From Pseudoduganella dura (lineage in GTDB: Bacteria > Pseudomonadota > Gammaproteobacteria > Burkholderiales > Burkholderiaceae_D), in assembly GCF_009727155.1 (NCBI RefSeq), contig NZ_WNWM01000002.1, forward strand, positions 4,898,001 to 4,962,000: 64,000 nt of DNA, read 5' to 3'. A model generated the notes under the pieces. The model searched no databases. It saw only the letters and a program-made list of their open reading frames with translations, and was not told where the DNA came from. Every line of letters begins with the position of its first letter. Within the stretch, counting starts at the first letter, position 1. This document shows positions 1 to 9,380 of this stretch, in pieces. The translations under genes were made by a program, and so were the position numbers.

Positions 1-875
1 TATTGACCGCCTGTAATTCCACTCCGAACCAGGCGCCCGTGATCGAGCGCCCCATCGTGCGCCGCGCGCCGCCGCCGGCGCCCGCGCCGGCACCGGTCCA
101 TGAGACCCGGGAAGGTTACTACACGGTGAAACGGGGGGATACGCTGGTGCGTATCGCGCTCGATCACGGCCAGAATTACCGCGACATCGTGGCGTGGAAC
201 AATCTCGCCAATCCGAACGACATCAAGGTCGACCAGGTGCTGCGCGTGGCGCCGTCCGAGGATGCGCCGGGCGTGCGCACGGCCGCCGTGGTCATGCCGC
301 CGGATACGACGAAGATCGCGCCACCGAAGAAAACCGAACCGAAGGGTGACAAGAAGCCGTTTGCCGAAGGCGACCTGAAGGCTGACCGGAATGGCGACGG
401 CAAACCCGATCCGGCACCGAAGGCCGCCGAGCGGCCGGTGCAGCTGGCGAGCGCGAAACCATCGGCGCCGGCGGTGCCGGCGGGACCCGTACTGTCCGCC
501 GAGGACCGCGAAGTCAGCTGGATGTGGCCGGCCGAAGGCAAGGTCGTCGGGCAGTTCGACGAAGGCAAGAACAAGGGCATCGACATCGCCGGCCGTCCTG
601 GGCAGCAAGTGCTTGCGGCAGGTGGAGGGAAGGTGATGTATGCCGGCAGCGGCATCCGCGGTTATGGTAATCTCGTCATTGTGAAACACAGTAACGGCCT
701 GCTGTCCGCGTATGCCCACAACCGGTCCATCCTCGTGAAGGAAGGCCAGTCGGTCAACAAGGGCCAGGCGATCGCCGAGATGGGCGATTCCGATTCCGAT
801 AGCGTCAAGCTGCACTTCGAGATCAGGCAGCAGGGCAAACCGGTGGATCCGTCCAAGTTCCTGCCCAATCGCTAG
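1..875 (+). CDS. nlpD: NlpD-type murein hydrolase activator lipoprotein (5' end missing)
   Basis: This is the 3' part of a lipoprotein that activates cell-division amidases. The window opens inside the gene: the first full codons read Leu-Thr-Ala-Cys, a lipobox, so the TTG at base 3 is an internal Leu codon and only the signal peptide is lost. Counting from base 3, a Pro/Ala-rich stretch is followed by a LysM peptidoglycan-binding domain (about residues 39-84), a Lys/Asp/Pro-rich linker and a LytM/M23 fold (about 175-285). The zinc ligands of active M23 peptidases are not kept: the HxGxD site reads NKGID and the HxH site reads KLHFE. E. coli NlpD is degenerate in the same way and stimulates AmiC instead of cutting murein. 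It lies 32 bp upstream of rpoS, the usual arrangement; in enterics the main rpoS promoter lies inside nlpD. Confidence 0.9.
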   Translation, partial: LTACNSTPNQAPVIERPIVRRAPPPAPAPAPVHETREGYYTVKRGDTLVRIALDHGQNYRDIVAWNNLANPNDIKVDQVLRVAPSEDAPGVRTAAVVMPPDTTKIAPPKKTEPKGDKKPFAEGDLKADRNGDGKPDPAPKAAERPVQLASAKPSAPAVPAGPVLSAEDREVSWMWPAEGKVVGQFDEGKNKGIDIAGRPGQQVLAAGGGKVMYAGSGIRGYGNLVIVKHSNGLLSAYAHNRSILVKEGQSVNKGQAIAEMGDSDSDSVKLHFEIRQQGKPVDPSKFLPNR

Positions 876-907
876 CGATTATTCCTAATTTTCTATAGGT
901 AACGCTC

Positions 908-1954
908 ATGTCAAGCTCGTCGAATGATCCTCTGGAAGATGACTCCCTCCCGGACGAATATTCGGACGAGACGCTCGCCGATGACCAGCTCCGCGACGAG
1001 CAGCTCGGCGACGAGGGCATCGACGAAGGCCGCGGTGGCGGTGGCGAAGTCGCGGTCGACGGCCGCGGCGCGGCGCTGGCCACCGTCGACGAGCTGAAGA
1101 AGGTACTGGCGGCCGAGCTCTCCACCGATACCACGCAGCATTACCTGAACCAGATCGGTACCCGGCCGCTGCTGACCGCGCCGCAGGAAGTGCATTTCGC
1201 CACGCTGGCCAAGGCGGGCGATTTTGCTGCCAGGCAGAAAATGATCGAGCACAACCTGCGGCTTGTCGTGTCGATCGCCAAGCATTACATCAACCGCGGC
1301 GTGGTATTGCTGGACCTGATCGAGGAAGGCAATATCGGCCTGATGCGGGCGATCGACAAGTTCGAGCCGGAACGCGGTTTCCGCTTTTCCACCTACGCCA
1401 CGTGGTGGATCCGCCAGAGCATCGAGCGGGCCATCATGAACCAGGCGCGTACGGTGCGGCTGCCGGTGCACATGGTGCGCGAGCTGAACCAGATTCTGCG
1501 CGGCAAGTATCACCTCGAAGCACAGCACCACAACGGCAAGGATGCGAGCGCCGAGGATATCGCCGACCTCGTCGGCCGTCCGGTGGAAGAAGTGCAGGAC
1601 ATCCTGGCATTGTCCGAACACGCCACCTCGCTCGACGCGCCGCTCGACAACGACCCGCAGTCGTCGCTGATGGACATGCTGCCCGGCGACGCCGACGACA
1701 GCCCCGATGCGCGCGCCGAACACCACGAAATGACGCAGCTGGTGCGCGACTGGCTGTCGCGCCTGCCGGACAAGCAGCGCATCGTCATCATGCGGCGCTT
1801 CGGCCTCGACAACGACGATCCCGCCACGCTGGAAACGCTGGCCGAGGAAATGGGCGTGACCCGCGAGCGCGTGCGGCAGATCCAGCAGGAAGCCCTCGTC
1901 AAGCTGAAGCGGGCAATGGCCGCACGCGGCGTGGTGCGCGATTCGCTGCTCTAG
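908..1954 (+). CDS. rpoS: RNA polymerase sigma factor RpoS
   Basis: This is the stationary-phase and general stress sigma factor, 348 residues. The first 50 residues are very acidic and gene-specific. Region 1.2 starts near residue 74 ([11 protein letters not shown]), and region 2 carries [33 protein letters not shown] and [17 protein letters not shown] (the -10 recognition helix). Region 3 begins near [11 protein letters not shown], and region 4.2 ends with [19 protein letters not shown] (-35 recognition). The start at 908 has only a weak purine-rich site upstream (tataggtaacgctc). The preceding gene is nlpD, and hfq, whose product helps rpoS translation in other bacteria, is about 22 kb downstream. 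Distinction from RpoD rests on the short length, the missing long region 1.1 and the nlpD neighbour. Confidence 0.95.
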   Translation: MSSSSNDPLEDDSLPDEYSDETLADDQLRDEQLGDEGIDEGRGGGGEVAVDGRGAALATVDELKKVLAAELSTDTTQHYLNQIGTRPLLTAPQEVHFATLAKAGDFAARQKMIEHNLRLVVSIAKHYINRGVVLLDLIEEGNIGLMRAIDKFEPERGFRFSTYATWWIRQSIERAIMNQARTVRLPVHMVRELNQILRGKYHLEAQHHNGKDASAEDIADLVGRPVEEVQDILALSEHATSLDAPLDNDPQSSLMDMLPGDADDSPDARAEHHEMTQLVRDWLSRLPDKQRIVIMRRFGLDNDDPATLETLAEEMGVTRERVRQIQQEALVKLKRAMAARGVVRDSLL

Positions 1955-2145
1955 GGTGGCCCCGGTCGTTGGCCTGGCAGTCGCTTGCAATCAACAATCA
2001 GCAGCCGTGCTTCCCTGGCCTGCTCCGGGAGTGCATGGCTGACCGGGCATTTCTGCGTGCACGGCCCGCCCGAAATCTCGTCCCGCCTTCTGCTATCATA
2101 CTGCCCTCCCAAATCGCCGCCTCGCCGGCCAACCGATAGACACTC

Positions 2146-3489
2146 ATGCAAGACAACAGCATCGAAATCAAATCGCTCGACATGGACGCGCGCGGCGTCG
2201 GCCACATGCAGGATAACGAAGACGGCACGCCGGGCAAGGTGGTGTTCGTGGAAGGCGCGCTGCCGGGCGAGCGCGTCAGCTTCGAGCTGCTGCGCAAGAA
2301 GAAGAACTGGGGATCGGGCCGCGTCACGGAAATCCATCGCGAATCGGCGATGCGCGTGCAGCCGAAATGCGTGCACTTCGATATCTGCGGCGGCTGCTCG
2401 ATGCAGCACCTGGAAGCTTCCGCGCAGGTGGCGGTCAAGCAGCGCGTGCTGGAAGATAACCTGTGGCACCTGTCCAGGGTGAAGGCGGACGTGATGATGC
2501 GGCCGCTGCATGGCCCCACCTGGGGCTACCGCTATCGCGCGCGCCTGTCGGCGCGCTGGGTGGCCAAGAAGAATACGGTGCTGGTCGGCTTCCATGAAAA
2601 GAGATCGGTGTTCGTGGCCGATATCCAGAGCTGCCAGATCCTGCCGAAGCACGTGTCGGACATGCTGATGCCGCTGCGCGCCCTGATCGGTTCGATGTCG
2701 ATCTTCGACAAGGTGCCGCAGCTCGAACTGGCGATCGGCGAAGACCTGACGGTGCTGGTGATGCGCAACATGGCGCCGCTGACGGGTGACGACGAGGCAA
2801 AGCTGAAAGCCTTCGCCGACGAATTCGACATCCAGTGGTGGCTGCAGCCGAAAGGCCCGGAAACGGCGTATCCGTTCTACCCCCTGGCGAAGGAGCTGCA
2901 TTACCTGCTGCCGGAATTCGGCATCCGCATGCCGTTCAAGCCGGTCGACTTCACGCAGGTGAATCATCAGATCAACCGCGTGCTGGTGCACAAGGCGCTG
3001 CGCCACCTGGACGTGCAGCCGGGCGAGCGCGTGGCCGACCTGTTCTGCGGCATCGGCAACTTCACGCTGCCGCTGGCCACGCAGGCGCGCGAAGTGGTGG
3101 GCATCGAGGGCAGCACCACGCTGACCGAGCGTGCGCAGGCCAATGCCGTCGTCAACGGCGTGGGCGACAAGACCACCTTCTATTGCCGCAACCTGTTCGA
3201 GGTGACGAAGGACGACCTGATCGCGCTGGGCAAGTTCGACCGCATCCTGGTCGATCCGCCGCGCGACGGCGCGATGGCGTTGTCGACGGCGCTGGCCGAC
3301 CTGAAGGACAGCAACCCGGAACTGCTGCCGAAGCGGATCGTCTACGTGTCGTGCAGCCCGTCCACGCTGGCGCGCGATGCGGGCGTGCTGGTCAACCGTG
3401 CCGGCTATGCGCTGTCGCAGGCCGGGGTCATGAATATGTTCCCTCATACATCGCACGTGGAATCGATGGCGGTGTTCGACCTGATCTGA
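2146..3489 (+). CDS. rlmD: 23S rRNA (uracil-1939-C5)-methyltransferase RlmD
   Basis: This enzyme is predicted to transfer a methyl group from S-adenosylmethionine to C5 of U1939 of 23S rRNA. The 447 residues start with a TRAM RNA-binding domain (about 1-60). A 4Fe-4S cluster is marked by Cys75, Cys81 and Cys84 (CVHFDICGGC) and Cys163. The SAM-binding motif is VADLFCGIGNF near residue 300, DPPRDGA follows near 370, and the catalytic Cys403 lies in VSCSPSTLARD. The length matches the family. Old name rumA. The last 11 codons are partly repeated just downstream of the stop codon (see the repeat at 3453-3558). No convincing terminator follows. Confidence 0.93.
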   Translation: MQDNSIEIKSLDMDARGVGHMQDNEDGTPGKVVFVEGALPGERVSFELLRKKKNWGSGRVTEIHRESAMRVQPKCVHFDICGGCSMQHLEASAQVAVKQRVLEDNLWHLSRVKADVMMRPLHGPTWGYRYRARLSARWVAKKNTVLVGFHEKRSVFVADIQSCQILPKHVSDMLMPLRALIGSMSIFDKVPQLELAIGEDLTVLVMRNMAPLTGDDEAKLKAFADEFDIQWWLQPKGPETAYPFYPLAKELHYLLPEFGIRMPFKPVDFTQVNHQINRVLVHKALRHLDVQPGERVADLFCGIGNFTLPLATQAREVVGIEGSTTLTERAQANAVVNGVGDKTTFYCRNLFEVTKDDLIALGKFDRILVDPPRDGAMALSTALADLKDSNPELLPKRIVYVSCSPSTLARDAGVLVNRAGYALSQAGVMNMFPHTSHVESMAVFDLI

Positions 3490-3558
3490 TCGGTTCCACC
3501 GCCCCGCATTGCCGGACGCGAGGGCACGTGCATCGATGGCGGTGTGCGACCTGATCCG
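3453..3558 (+). repeat. Direct duplication of the 3' end of rlmD
   Basis: Bases 3453-3488 (the last codons of rlmD and its stop) recur at 3524-3558 with one single-base indel and three or four substitutions. The second copy is non-coding, is out of frame after the indel, and sits between rlmD and the hairpin preceding the next gene. It looks like a small local duplication scar. Confidence 0.75.
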
Positions 3559-3626
3559 GAGGGCTGACGCGCCGGTGCAACTCGCCGCATGCGCGTATTG
3601 ACACCCGTTGCGCTTCTTGCAAGACT

Positions 3627-3650
3627 GGGCTCTCCACCTCTGGAGAGCCC
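3627..3650 (+). promoter_or_regulatory. Hairpin that buries the ribosome binding site of the alpha-2-macroglobulin gene
   Basis: A perfect 9-bp stem (GGGCTCTCC, loop ACCTCT, GGAGAGCCC) ends exactly one base before the ATG at 3651. The 3' arm contains the only Shine-Dalgarno sequence (GGAG, 3642-3645, five bases from the ATG), so in the folded mRNA the site is fully paired. No T-run follows, so it does not look like a terminator. A role in translation control is inferred. Confidence 0.6.
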
Positions 3651-6600
3651 ATGCCTGCGTACCGCTTCCTCCTGCTGTTCTGCCTTTCCTGCCTGTGGCC
3701 CGCGGCGCGGGCGCAAACCGCCGTCGAATCGTTCTCTCCGCAAGACACCGTGAAAGGCGTGCGCCAAGTCCAGGCGCGCTTTTCCGGCCAGATGGTGGCG
3801 TTCGGCGACCTGCGCCTGGCCGATCCGTTCGAGATCGACTGTCCCCAGCCCGGCAAGGGCCGCTGGATCGACGGCAGCAACTGGAGCTACGACTTCGAGC
3901 GCGACCTGCCGGCCGGCGTGGCCTGCCGCTTCACGCTGAAAGCCGGGTTGAACGACCTGGCCGGCCAGCCGGTGCAGGGCGAACGCACCTACGCATTCGA
4001 TACCGGCGGCCCGGCCGTGATCGCCGCGCTGCCTCACGAGGGCGCGCGGATCGACGAGCGGCAAGTGTTCGTGCTGGCGCTCGATGCGCTGCCGCGCGAC
4101 GAAACGGTTGCCGCCAGGGCCTGGTGCCGCGCCGGCGGCATCGGTGAAAAGATTCCCGTGCGGGCGGTGACCGGCACCGAGCGCGACCAGATCCTGGCGG
4201 CGCGGCAGCAGTTCGTGCAGCGGCACCTGTCGGTGTACTACGCGGCGCACGGCGTGACGTGGAAGGCCGGCGTGCGCGTCAAGGGCGACCGCCATGCCGC
4301 GCAGCCCCTGGCGGTGCTGCAGTGCGCACGCACGCTGCCGGCCGATGCCGAGGTGGCGCTGGTGTGGGGGGCGGGCATCGCCACCGCCGGCGGCATCGCC
4401 ACCACGCAAGACCAGGTACTGGCTTACCGCAGCCGTCCCGATTTCAGCGCGAAATTCAGTTGCGACCGGGTGCGCCGCAACGGCCCCTGCATTCCCGTGC
4501 TGCCGCTGCGCCTGTCGTTCAGCGCGCCGCTGCCGGTCGACCAGCTGCGACAGATCGCGCTCGTGGCGCCCGATGGCACGCGCCGCCAGCCGTCGTTCGA
4601 CGGCGAAGCGAAGAGCGGCATGACGCTCGACGCGGTTTCGTTTGCCGCGCCATTGCCGGCCAATGCCACCTACCGCCTGCAGTTGCCGGCCGGGCTGAAG
4701 GACGATGCCGGGCGCCCCCTCGTCAACGCCGCCCGCTTTCCAATGACGGTGCGCACCGGCGAGGCGCCGCCGCTCGTCAAGTTCCCGGCACGGTTCGGCA
4801 TCATCGAGTCGAAAGGCGACCGCCTGCTGCCCGTGACCGTGCGCAATGTCGAAAGGTCGCTGGCCGGCCGGTCGGCGGCTGTGCAGGGCAATGCGCTGCG
4901 CGTGGCGGACAACGCCGACGACGAAGTGATCGGCTGGCTGGGCAGGCTGTCGGGCCCGCACGGCTGGAAGCCGGATGAACAATATGCAAATAGCATGACG
5001 GCCTCGCTGCTGGCCGGTGCCGGTCCACGCGCCGGGGTGCAGCGTTTCGACCTGCCGAAGCCGGGCGGCCGCAAGGCCTTCGAGGTGATCGGCATTCCGT
5101 TGAAAAAACCGGGCTTCTACGTGGTCGAACTGGCCAGCCCGAAGCTGGGCGCGGCGCTGCTGAAAAAGCCCGGTACGGCCTACATCAACACGGCCGCGCT
5201 GGTCACCAACATGGCCGCGCACTTCAAGCACGGCAAGTCATCGTCGCTGGTGTGGGTCACGTCGCTGGACAGGGGCGCGCCGGTGGCCGGCGCCAAGGTG
5301 GCCGTGCGCGGCTGCAACGGCAAGCTGCTGTGGCAGGGCGATACTGATATGCAGGGCATCGCCCGCATCGGCAGCGAACTGCCGGCCGTGAAGTGCGGCT
5401 ACTCGGAACGCTATTTCGTCAGCGCGCGCAGCGGCGAGGATTTCACCTTCACGCTGTCCGACTGGGATGAAGGCATCGAGGCGTGGCGCTTCAACGTGCC
5501 GACGGAAGAGCGGGCCGCGCACAACCTGATCGCCGCCACCGTGTTCGACCGCACGCTGCTGCGTTCCGGCGAAACGGTGCACATGAAGCACTTCATGCGG
5601 CGGCACACCACGGCCGGCATCGAATTCGTCGGCGCCGGCGACCGTGTGTCGCGCGAGGCGTACGACCCGGCCACCGATACGATGAAAAAGCAGGAGGATG
5701 CGGCGCAACCCGGCAAGGTATTCATCCTCCATGAGGGCAGCGACCAGCGCTACGAGCTGCCGCTGGCGTGGCAGAACGGCAGCGCGGCGGTGGACTGGAA
5801 GATCCCGGCCGATGCGAAGCAGGGCTGGTACCAGGTGCTGCTGAACGGCCAGGCATCGGGGCGCTTTCGCGTCGAGCAATTCCGCGTGCCCACGATGAAG
5901 GCCGTGCTGCAGGGCCCTGCGATGCCCGCGGTGCGGGCGGCGCAGGTGCCGCTGGACGTGCAGCTGTCGTACCTGTCCGGCGGCGGGGCCGGCGGCGCGC
6001 AGGTGAAAATCAGCACGGTGGTGGAGCCGAAGGCGGTCGGCTTCGCCGACTACGGCGAATTCGCGTTCGCCGGGCCGGATATCAGGGAAGGCGTGGAACG
6101 GGACCGCCCCGCGTTCGACGAGGACGAAGGCGTTTTCGAGGAAGACGAAGGCGAAGGCGATGGCGGGTCCGGCGGCACGGTGCGCACCCGGAGCGTGACG
6201 CTGGACCACGCCGGCGGCGCGCGCGTGATGCTCGACAATCTGCAGGGTTCGCATGATTCGTCGCCGCAGCCGGCCGAGCTGCTGGCCGAGATGACGTGGC
6301 AGGATCCGAACGGCGAAACGCTGACCGGCTCGGCCCGCATTCCACTGTGGCCCAGCGCGGTGGTGGTCGGCATCGCGCCGGACGGCTGGGTGATGAGCAA
6401 AAAGGCGCTGAAGTTCACGGTGGCCGTGCTCGACACACAGGGCCGCCCGGTGGCCGATGCGCCCGTGCAGGTCGACTATTTCAGGCGCGAGACCTGGTCG
6501 CACCGGCGCCGGCTGGTCGGCGGCTTCTATGCCTACGAGAGCAGCAGCGAGATCAAGGCATTGGGCCAGGCGTGCACCGGCCGCACCGATGCGAAGGGGC

Positions 6601-9380
6601 TGCTGGTCTGCACCGGCGCCGCACCGCAGGGCGGCAACCTGATCCTGCGCGCCACGACAAGCGACAGCCGGGGCAACCCGGCCGTGACCAGCCGCGAGAC
6701 GTGGGTGGCCGATGGCGACGACTGGTGGTACAAGGTCACCGACAACGACCGCATCGACCTGCTGCCCGAACGCAAGCGCTACGAGCCGGGCCAGCAGGCG
6801 TCGCTGCAGCTTCGCATGCCGTTCCGGCGGGCCACCGCGCTGATCACGGTCGAGCGCGAAGGCATCCTCGACACCTACGTGCGCGAACTGTCCGGCAATG
6901 CGCCCGTGTTCACGATCCCGATGAAACCGTCGTATGCGCCGAACGTGTTCGTGTCGGCGCTGGTGGTGCGCGGCCGGGTGGCCGGCATCGCGCCCACGGC
7001 GCTGGTCGATCTCGGCAAGCCGGCGTACAAGCTGGGCATCGCGCCGTTGAACGTGGGGTGGGCCGCCAGCGAACTGAAGGTGCGGGTCGCCGCCGACAAG
7101 CCGGTGTACAAGGTGCGCGAGAAAGCCACGGTGACGGTGCGGGTGGCGCGGACCGATGGCGGCAAGCCGCCGGCCGGCACCGAGGTGGCGCTGGCCGCGG
7201 TCGACGTCGGCCTGCTGGAGCTGATGCCGAACGACAGCTGGCAGTTGCTGGAAGCGATGATGCAGCGGCGCGGGCTGCAGGTGAGCACCTCCACCGCGCA
7301 GATGCAGGTGGTGGGCAAGCGGCACTTCGGCCGCAAGGCCGTGCCCAGTGGCGGCGGCGGCGGCAAGGGCGCCGGGCGCGAGCTGTTCGACACGCTGCTG
7401 TTCTGGCAGGCCAGCGTGAAGGTCGATGCCGATGGCGAGGCACGCGTGCAGGTGCCGCTGAACGATTCGCTGACCTCGTTCCGCATCGTCGCCGTCGCCC
7501 ATGGCAACGCCGGCCTGTTCGGTACCGGGCAGGCGGACGTGCGCACGTCGCAGGACCTGATGCTGCTGTCGGGCCTGCCGCCGCTGGTGCGCGAAGGCGA
7601 CCGGGTGCGCGCCGGATTCACGGTGCGCAATGCCACGGCCGCGCCGCTGCAGGCGGCCTTGACCGCCACGATGGCCGGCAAGGCGCTGCCCGTGAAAAAG
7701 CTCGCCCTCGCGGCAGGGCAGGCGCAGGAAGCGGCGTGGGACGTGACCGTGCCGGCCGGCGCGACGGAGCTGGCATGGGACGTCGCCGCGACCGCCGGCG
7801 GCACCACGGACCGGTTGCGCGTGCGGCAGAAAGTGCAGCCTGCGGTTCCGGTGCGCACGATACAGGCCACGCTGCTGCAGCTGGACCGGCCGCAGGCGAT
7901 GACGGTGCAGCCGCCGGCCGATGGGGTGCCCGGCCGCGGCGGCATCCGCGCATCGTTCGCGGCGCGCCTCGGCAACGACCTGCCGGGCGTGCGCGAGTGG
8001 ATGAGCGCCTATCCATACACGTGCCTGGAGCAGCGGGCCTCGCAGGCCGTGGCACTGCGCGACGAGGGCACCTGGCGCGGCATCGCGGAGACGCTGCCGG
8101 CCTTCCTCGACGGCGACGGGCTGGCGAAATATTTCGCGTCGATGGAGCAGGGCAGCGATACGCTGACCGCCTACCTGCTGTCGGTCGGCGCCGAGGCGGG
8201 CTATGCGTTGCCGCCGATGGCGAAGTCGCGCATGCTCGACGGGCTCGAGGCATTCGTCGAAGGCCGTATCGTGCGCGGCTCGCCGCTGCGCACGGCCGAT
8301 CTGGCGGTGCGCAAGGTGGCGGCGCTGGAGGCGCTGTCGCGCGAAGACCGCGTCAAGCCGGCGATGACGGAATCGTTCTCGCTGCAGCCGAACCTGTGGC
8401 CCACGTCCGCCGTCATCGACTGGTACCTGGTACTGACGCGCACCCCGTCGCTGCCGCAGCGCGAAGCGCGGCTGCGCGAGGCCGGGCAGATCCTGAAATC
8501 GCGGCTGAACCTGCAGGGCACCACGATGACCTTCTCCACGGAACGCAGCGACGACTGGTGGTGGCTGATGGCCTCCGCCGACGTCAATGCCAACCGGCTG
8601 CTGCTGGCGATGCTGGACAACCCGGCCTGGAAGGCGGACATGGGCCGGCTGGCGCGCGGCGCGCTGGGCCGGCAGAAGAAGGGCCATTGGGATACCACGG
8701 TTGCCAATGCGTGGGGCACCCTGGCGCTCCATAAATTCTCCCAGGCGTTCGAGGCGGTGCCGGTGGCGGGCAATGCCACCGCCACGCTGGGGGGCGAAAC
8801 GCGCAGCGCGGCGCTGGCGGCCGACACGCAAGGCGCCGCCGTCATGCTGCCGTGGCCGCGCGGCGCCGCGTCGCTGGACCTGCGGCATGCCGGAACGGGC
8901 AGGCCGTGGGTCACCGTGCAAAGCCTGGCGGCGATCCCGCTGGCGGCGCCGCTGTCGTCCGGCTACACGATCCGCAAGACCGTGACGCCGGTCGGCCAGG
9001 CCCGGGCCGGAGCGTGGCAGCGCGGCGACGTCTACCGCGTGCGCCTGGGCTTGGACGCGCAGAGCGACATGACATGGGTGGTCGTCGACGATCCGATCCC
9101 GGCCGGCGCCACGGTGCTCGGTTCGGGCCTCGGCAACGATTCGCGCATCGGCACCCAGGGCGAAAAGGCGTCCGGCTGGGCATGGCCGGCCTTCCAGGAG
9201 CGCACGTTCGGCGCGTTCCGGTCGTACTACGAATTCGTCCCGAAAGGAAAATGGACGGTCGACTACACGGTACGGCTGAACAACGCCGGGCGGTTCGGCC
9301 TGCCGCCGACGCGCGTGGAAGCGATGTACAGCCCGGAGATGTTCGGCGAACTGCCGAACGCGCCGGTCGAGGTGAAGTGA
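3651..9380 (+). CDS. Bacterial alpha-2-macroglobulin family protein
   Basis: This is a giant (1909 residues) protease-trapping protein of the periplasm, thought to protect the envelope when the wall is breached. It starts with a Sec signal peptide (about residues 1-22, cut after ARA); there is no lipobox Cys, unlike the E. coli YfhM lipoprotein. The middle holds macroglobulin-like repeats and an MG2/bait-like region, including a strikingly acidic Gly-rich stretch near residues 820-845 (DEDEGVFEEDEGEGDG). The internal thioester motif CLEQ is intact (Cys1458 within YPYTCLEQRASQ) and is followed by the alpha-alpha toroid thioester domain; the receptor-like domain is C-terminal. Its stop overlaps the pbpC start by one base (TGATG), which implies translational coupling, and this gene pair is widespread in Proteobacteria. 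The ribosome binding site is inside a stable hairpin. Confidence 0.92.
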   Translation: MPAYRFLLLFCLSCLWPAARAQTAVESFSPQDTVKGVRQVQARFSGQMVAFGDLRLADPFEIDCPQPGKGRWIDGSNWSYDFERDLPAGVACRFTLKAGLNDLAGQPVQGERTYAFDTGGPAVIAALPHEGARIDERQVFVLALDALPRDETVAARAWCRAGGIGEKIPVRAVTGTERDQILAARQQFVQRHLSVYYAAHGVTWKAGVRVKGDRHAAQPLAVLQCARTLPADAEVALVWGAGIATAGGIATTQDQVLAYRSRPDFSAKFSCDRVRRNGPCIPVLPLRLSFSAPLPVDQLRQIALVAPDGTRRQPSFDGEAKSGMTLDAVSFAAPLPANATYRLQLPAGLKDDAGRPLVNAARFPMTVRTGEAPPLVKFPARFGIIESKGDRLLPVTVRNVERSLAGRSAAVQGNALRVADNADDEVIGWLGRLSGPHGWKPDEQYANSMTASLLAGAGPRAGVQRFDLPKPGGRKAFEVIGIPLKKPGFYVVELASPKLGAALLKKPGTAYINTAALVTNMAAHFKHGKSSSLVWVTSLDRGAPVAGAKVAVRGCNGKLLWQGDTDMQGIARIGSELPAVKCGYSERYFVSARSGEDFTFTLSDWDEGIEAWRFNVPTEERAAHNLIAATVFDRTLLRSGETVHMKHFMRRHTTAGIEFVGAGDRVSREAYDPATDTMKKQEDAAQPGKVFILHEGSDQRYELPLAWQNGSAAVDWKIPADAKQGWYQVLLNGQASGRFRVEQFRVPTMKAVLQGPAMPAVRAAQVPLDVQLSYLSGGGAGGAQVKISTVVEPKAVGFADYGEFAFAGPDIREGVERDRPAFDEDEGVFEEDEGEGDGGSGGTVRTRSVTLDHAGGARVMLDNLQGSHDSSPQPAELLAEMTWQDPNGETLTGSARIPLWPSAVVVGIAPDGWVMSKKALKFTVAVLDTQGRPVADAPVQVDYFRRETWSHRRRLVGGFYAYESSSEIKALGQACTGRTDAKGLLVCTGAAPQGGNLILRATTSDSRGNPAVTSRETWVADGDDWWYKVTDNDRIDLLPERKRYEPGQQASLQLRMPFRRATALITVEREGILDTYVRELSGNAPVFTIPMKPSYAPNVFVSALVVRGRVAGIAPTALVDLGKPAYKLGIAPLNVGWAASELKVRVAADKPVYKVREKATVTVRVARTDGGKPPAGTEVALAAVDVGLLELMPNDSWQLLEAMMQRRGLQVSTSTAQMQVVGKRHFGRKAVPSGGGGGKGAGRELFDTLLFWQASVKVDADGEARVQVPLNDSLTSFRIVAVAHGNAGLFGTGQADVRTSQDLMLLSGLPPLVREGDRVRAGFTVRNATAAPLQAALTATMAGKALPVKKLALAAGQAQEAAWDVTVPAGATELAWDVAATAGGTTDRLRVRQKVQPAVPVRTIQATLLQLDRPQAMTVQPPADGVPGRGGIRASFAARLGNDLPGVREWMSAYPYTCLEQRASQAVALRDEGTWRGIAETLPAFLDGDGLAKYFASMEQGSDTLTAYLLSVGAEAGYALPPMAKSRMLDGLEAFVEGRIVRGSPLRTADLAVRKVAALEALSREDRVKPAMTESFSLQPNLWPTSAVIDWYLVLTRTPSLPQREARLREAGQILKSRLNLQGTTMTFSTERSDDWWWLMASADVNANRLLLAMLDNPAWKADMGRLARGALGRQKKGHWDTTVANAWGTLALHKFSQAFEAVPVAGNATATLGGETRSAALAADTQGAAVMLPWPRGAASLDLRHAGTGRPWVTVQSLAAIPLAAPLSSGYTIRKTVTPVGQARAGAWQRGDVYRVRLGLDAQSDMTWVVVDDPIPAGATVLGSGLGNDSRIGTQGEKASGWAWPAFQERTFGAFRSYYEFVPKGKWTVDYTVRLNNAGRFGLPPTRVEAMYSPEMFGELPNAPVEVK

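Noticed and set aside
3..5. TTG at base 3 as start codon of nlpD
   Set aside because: It encodes the Leu of the LTAC lipobox, so the real start lies upstream of the window.
3627..3650. Hairpin before the alpha-2-macroglobulin gene as the rlmD terminator
   Set aside because: No T-run follows and the stem ends at the next start codon; a regulatory stem fits better.
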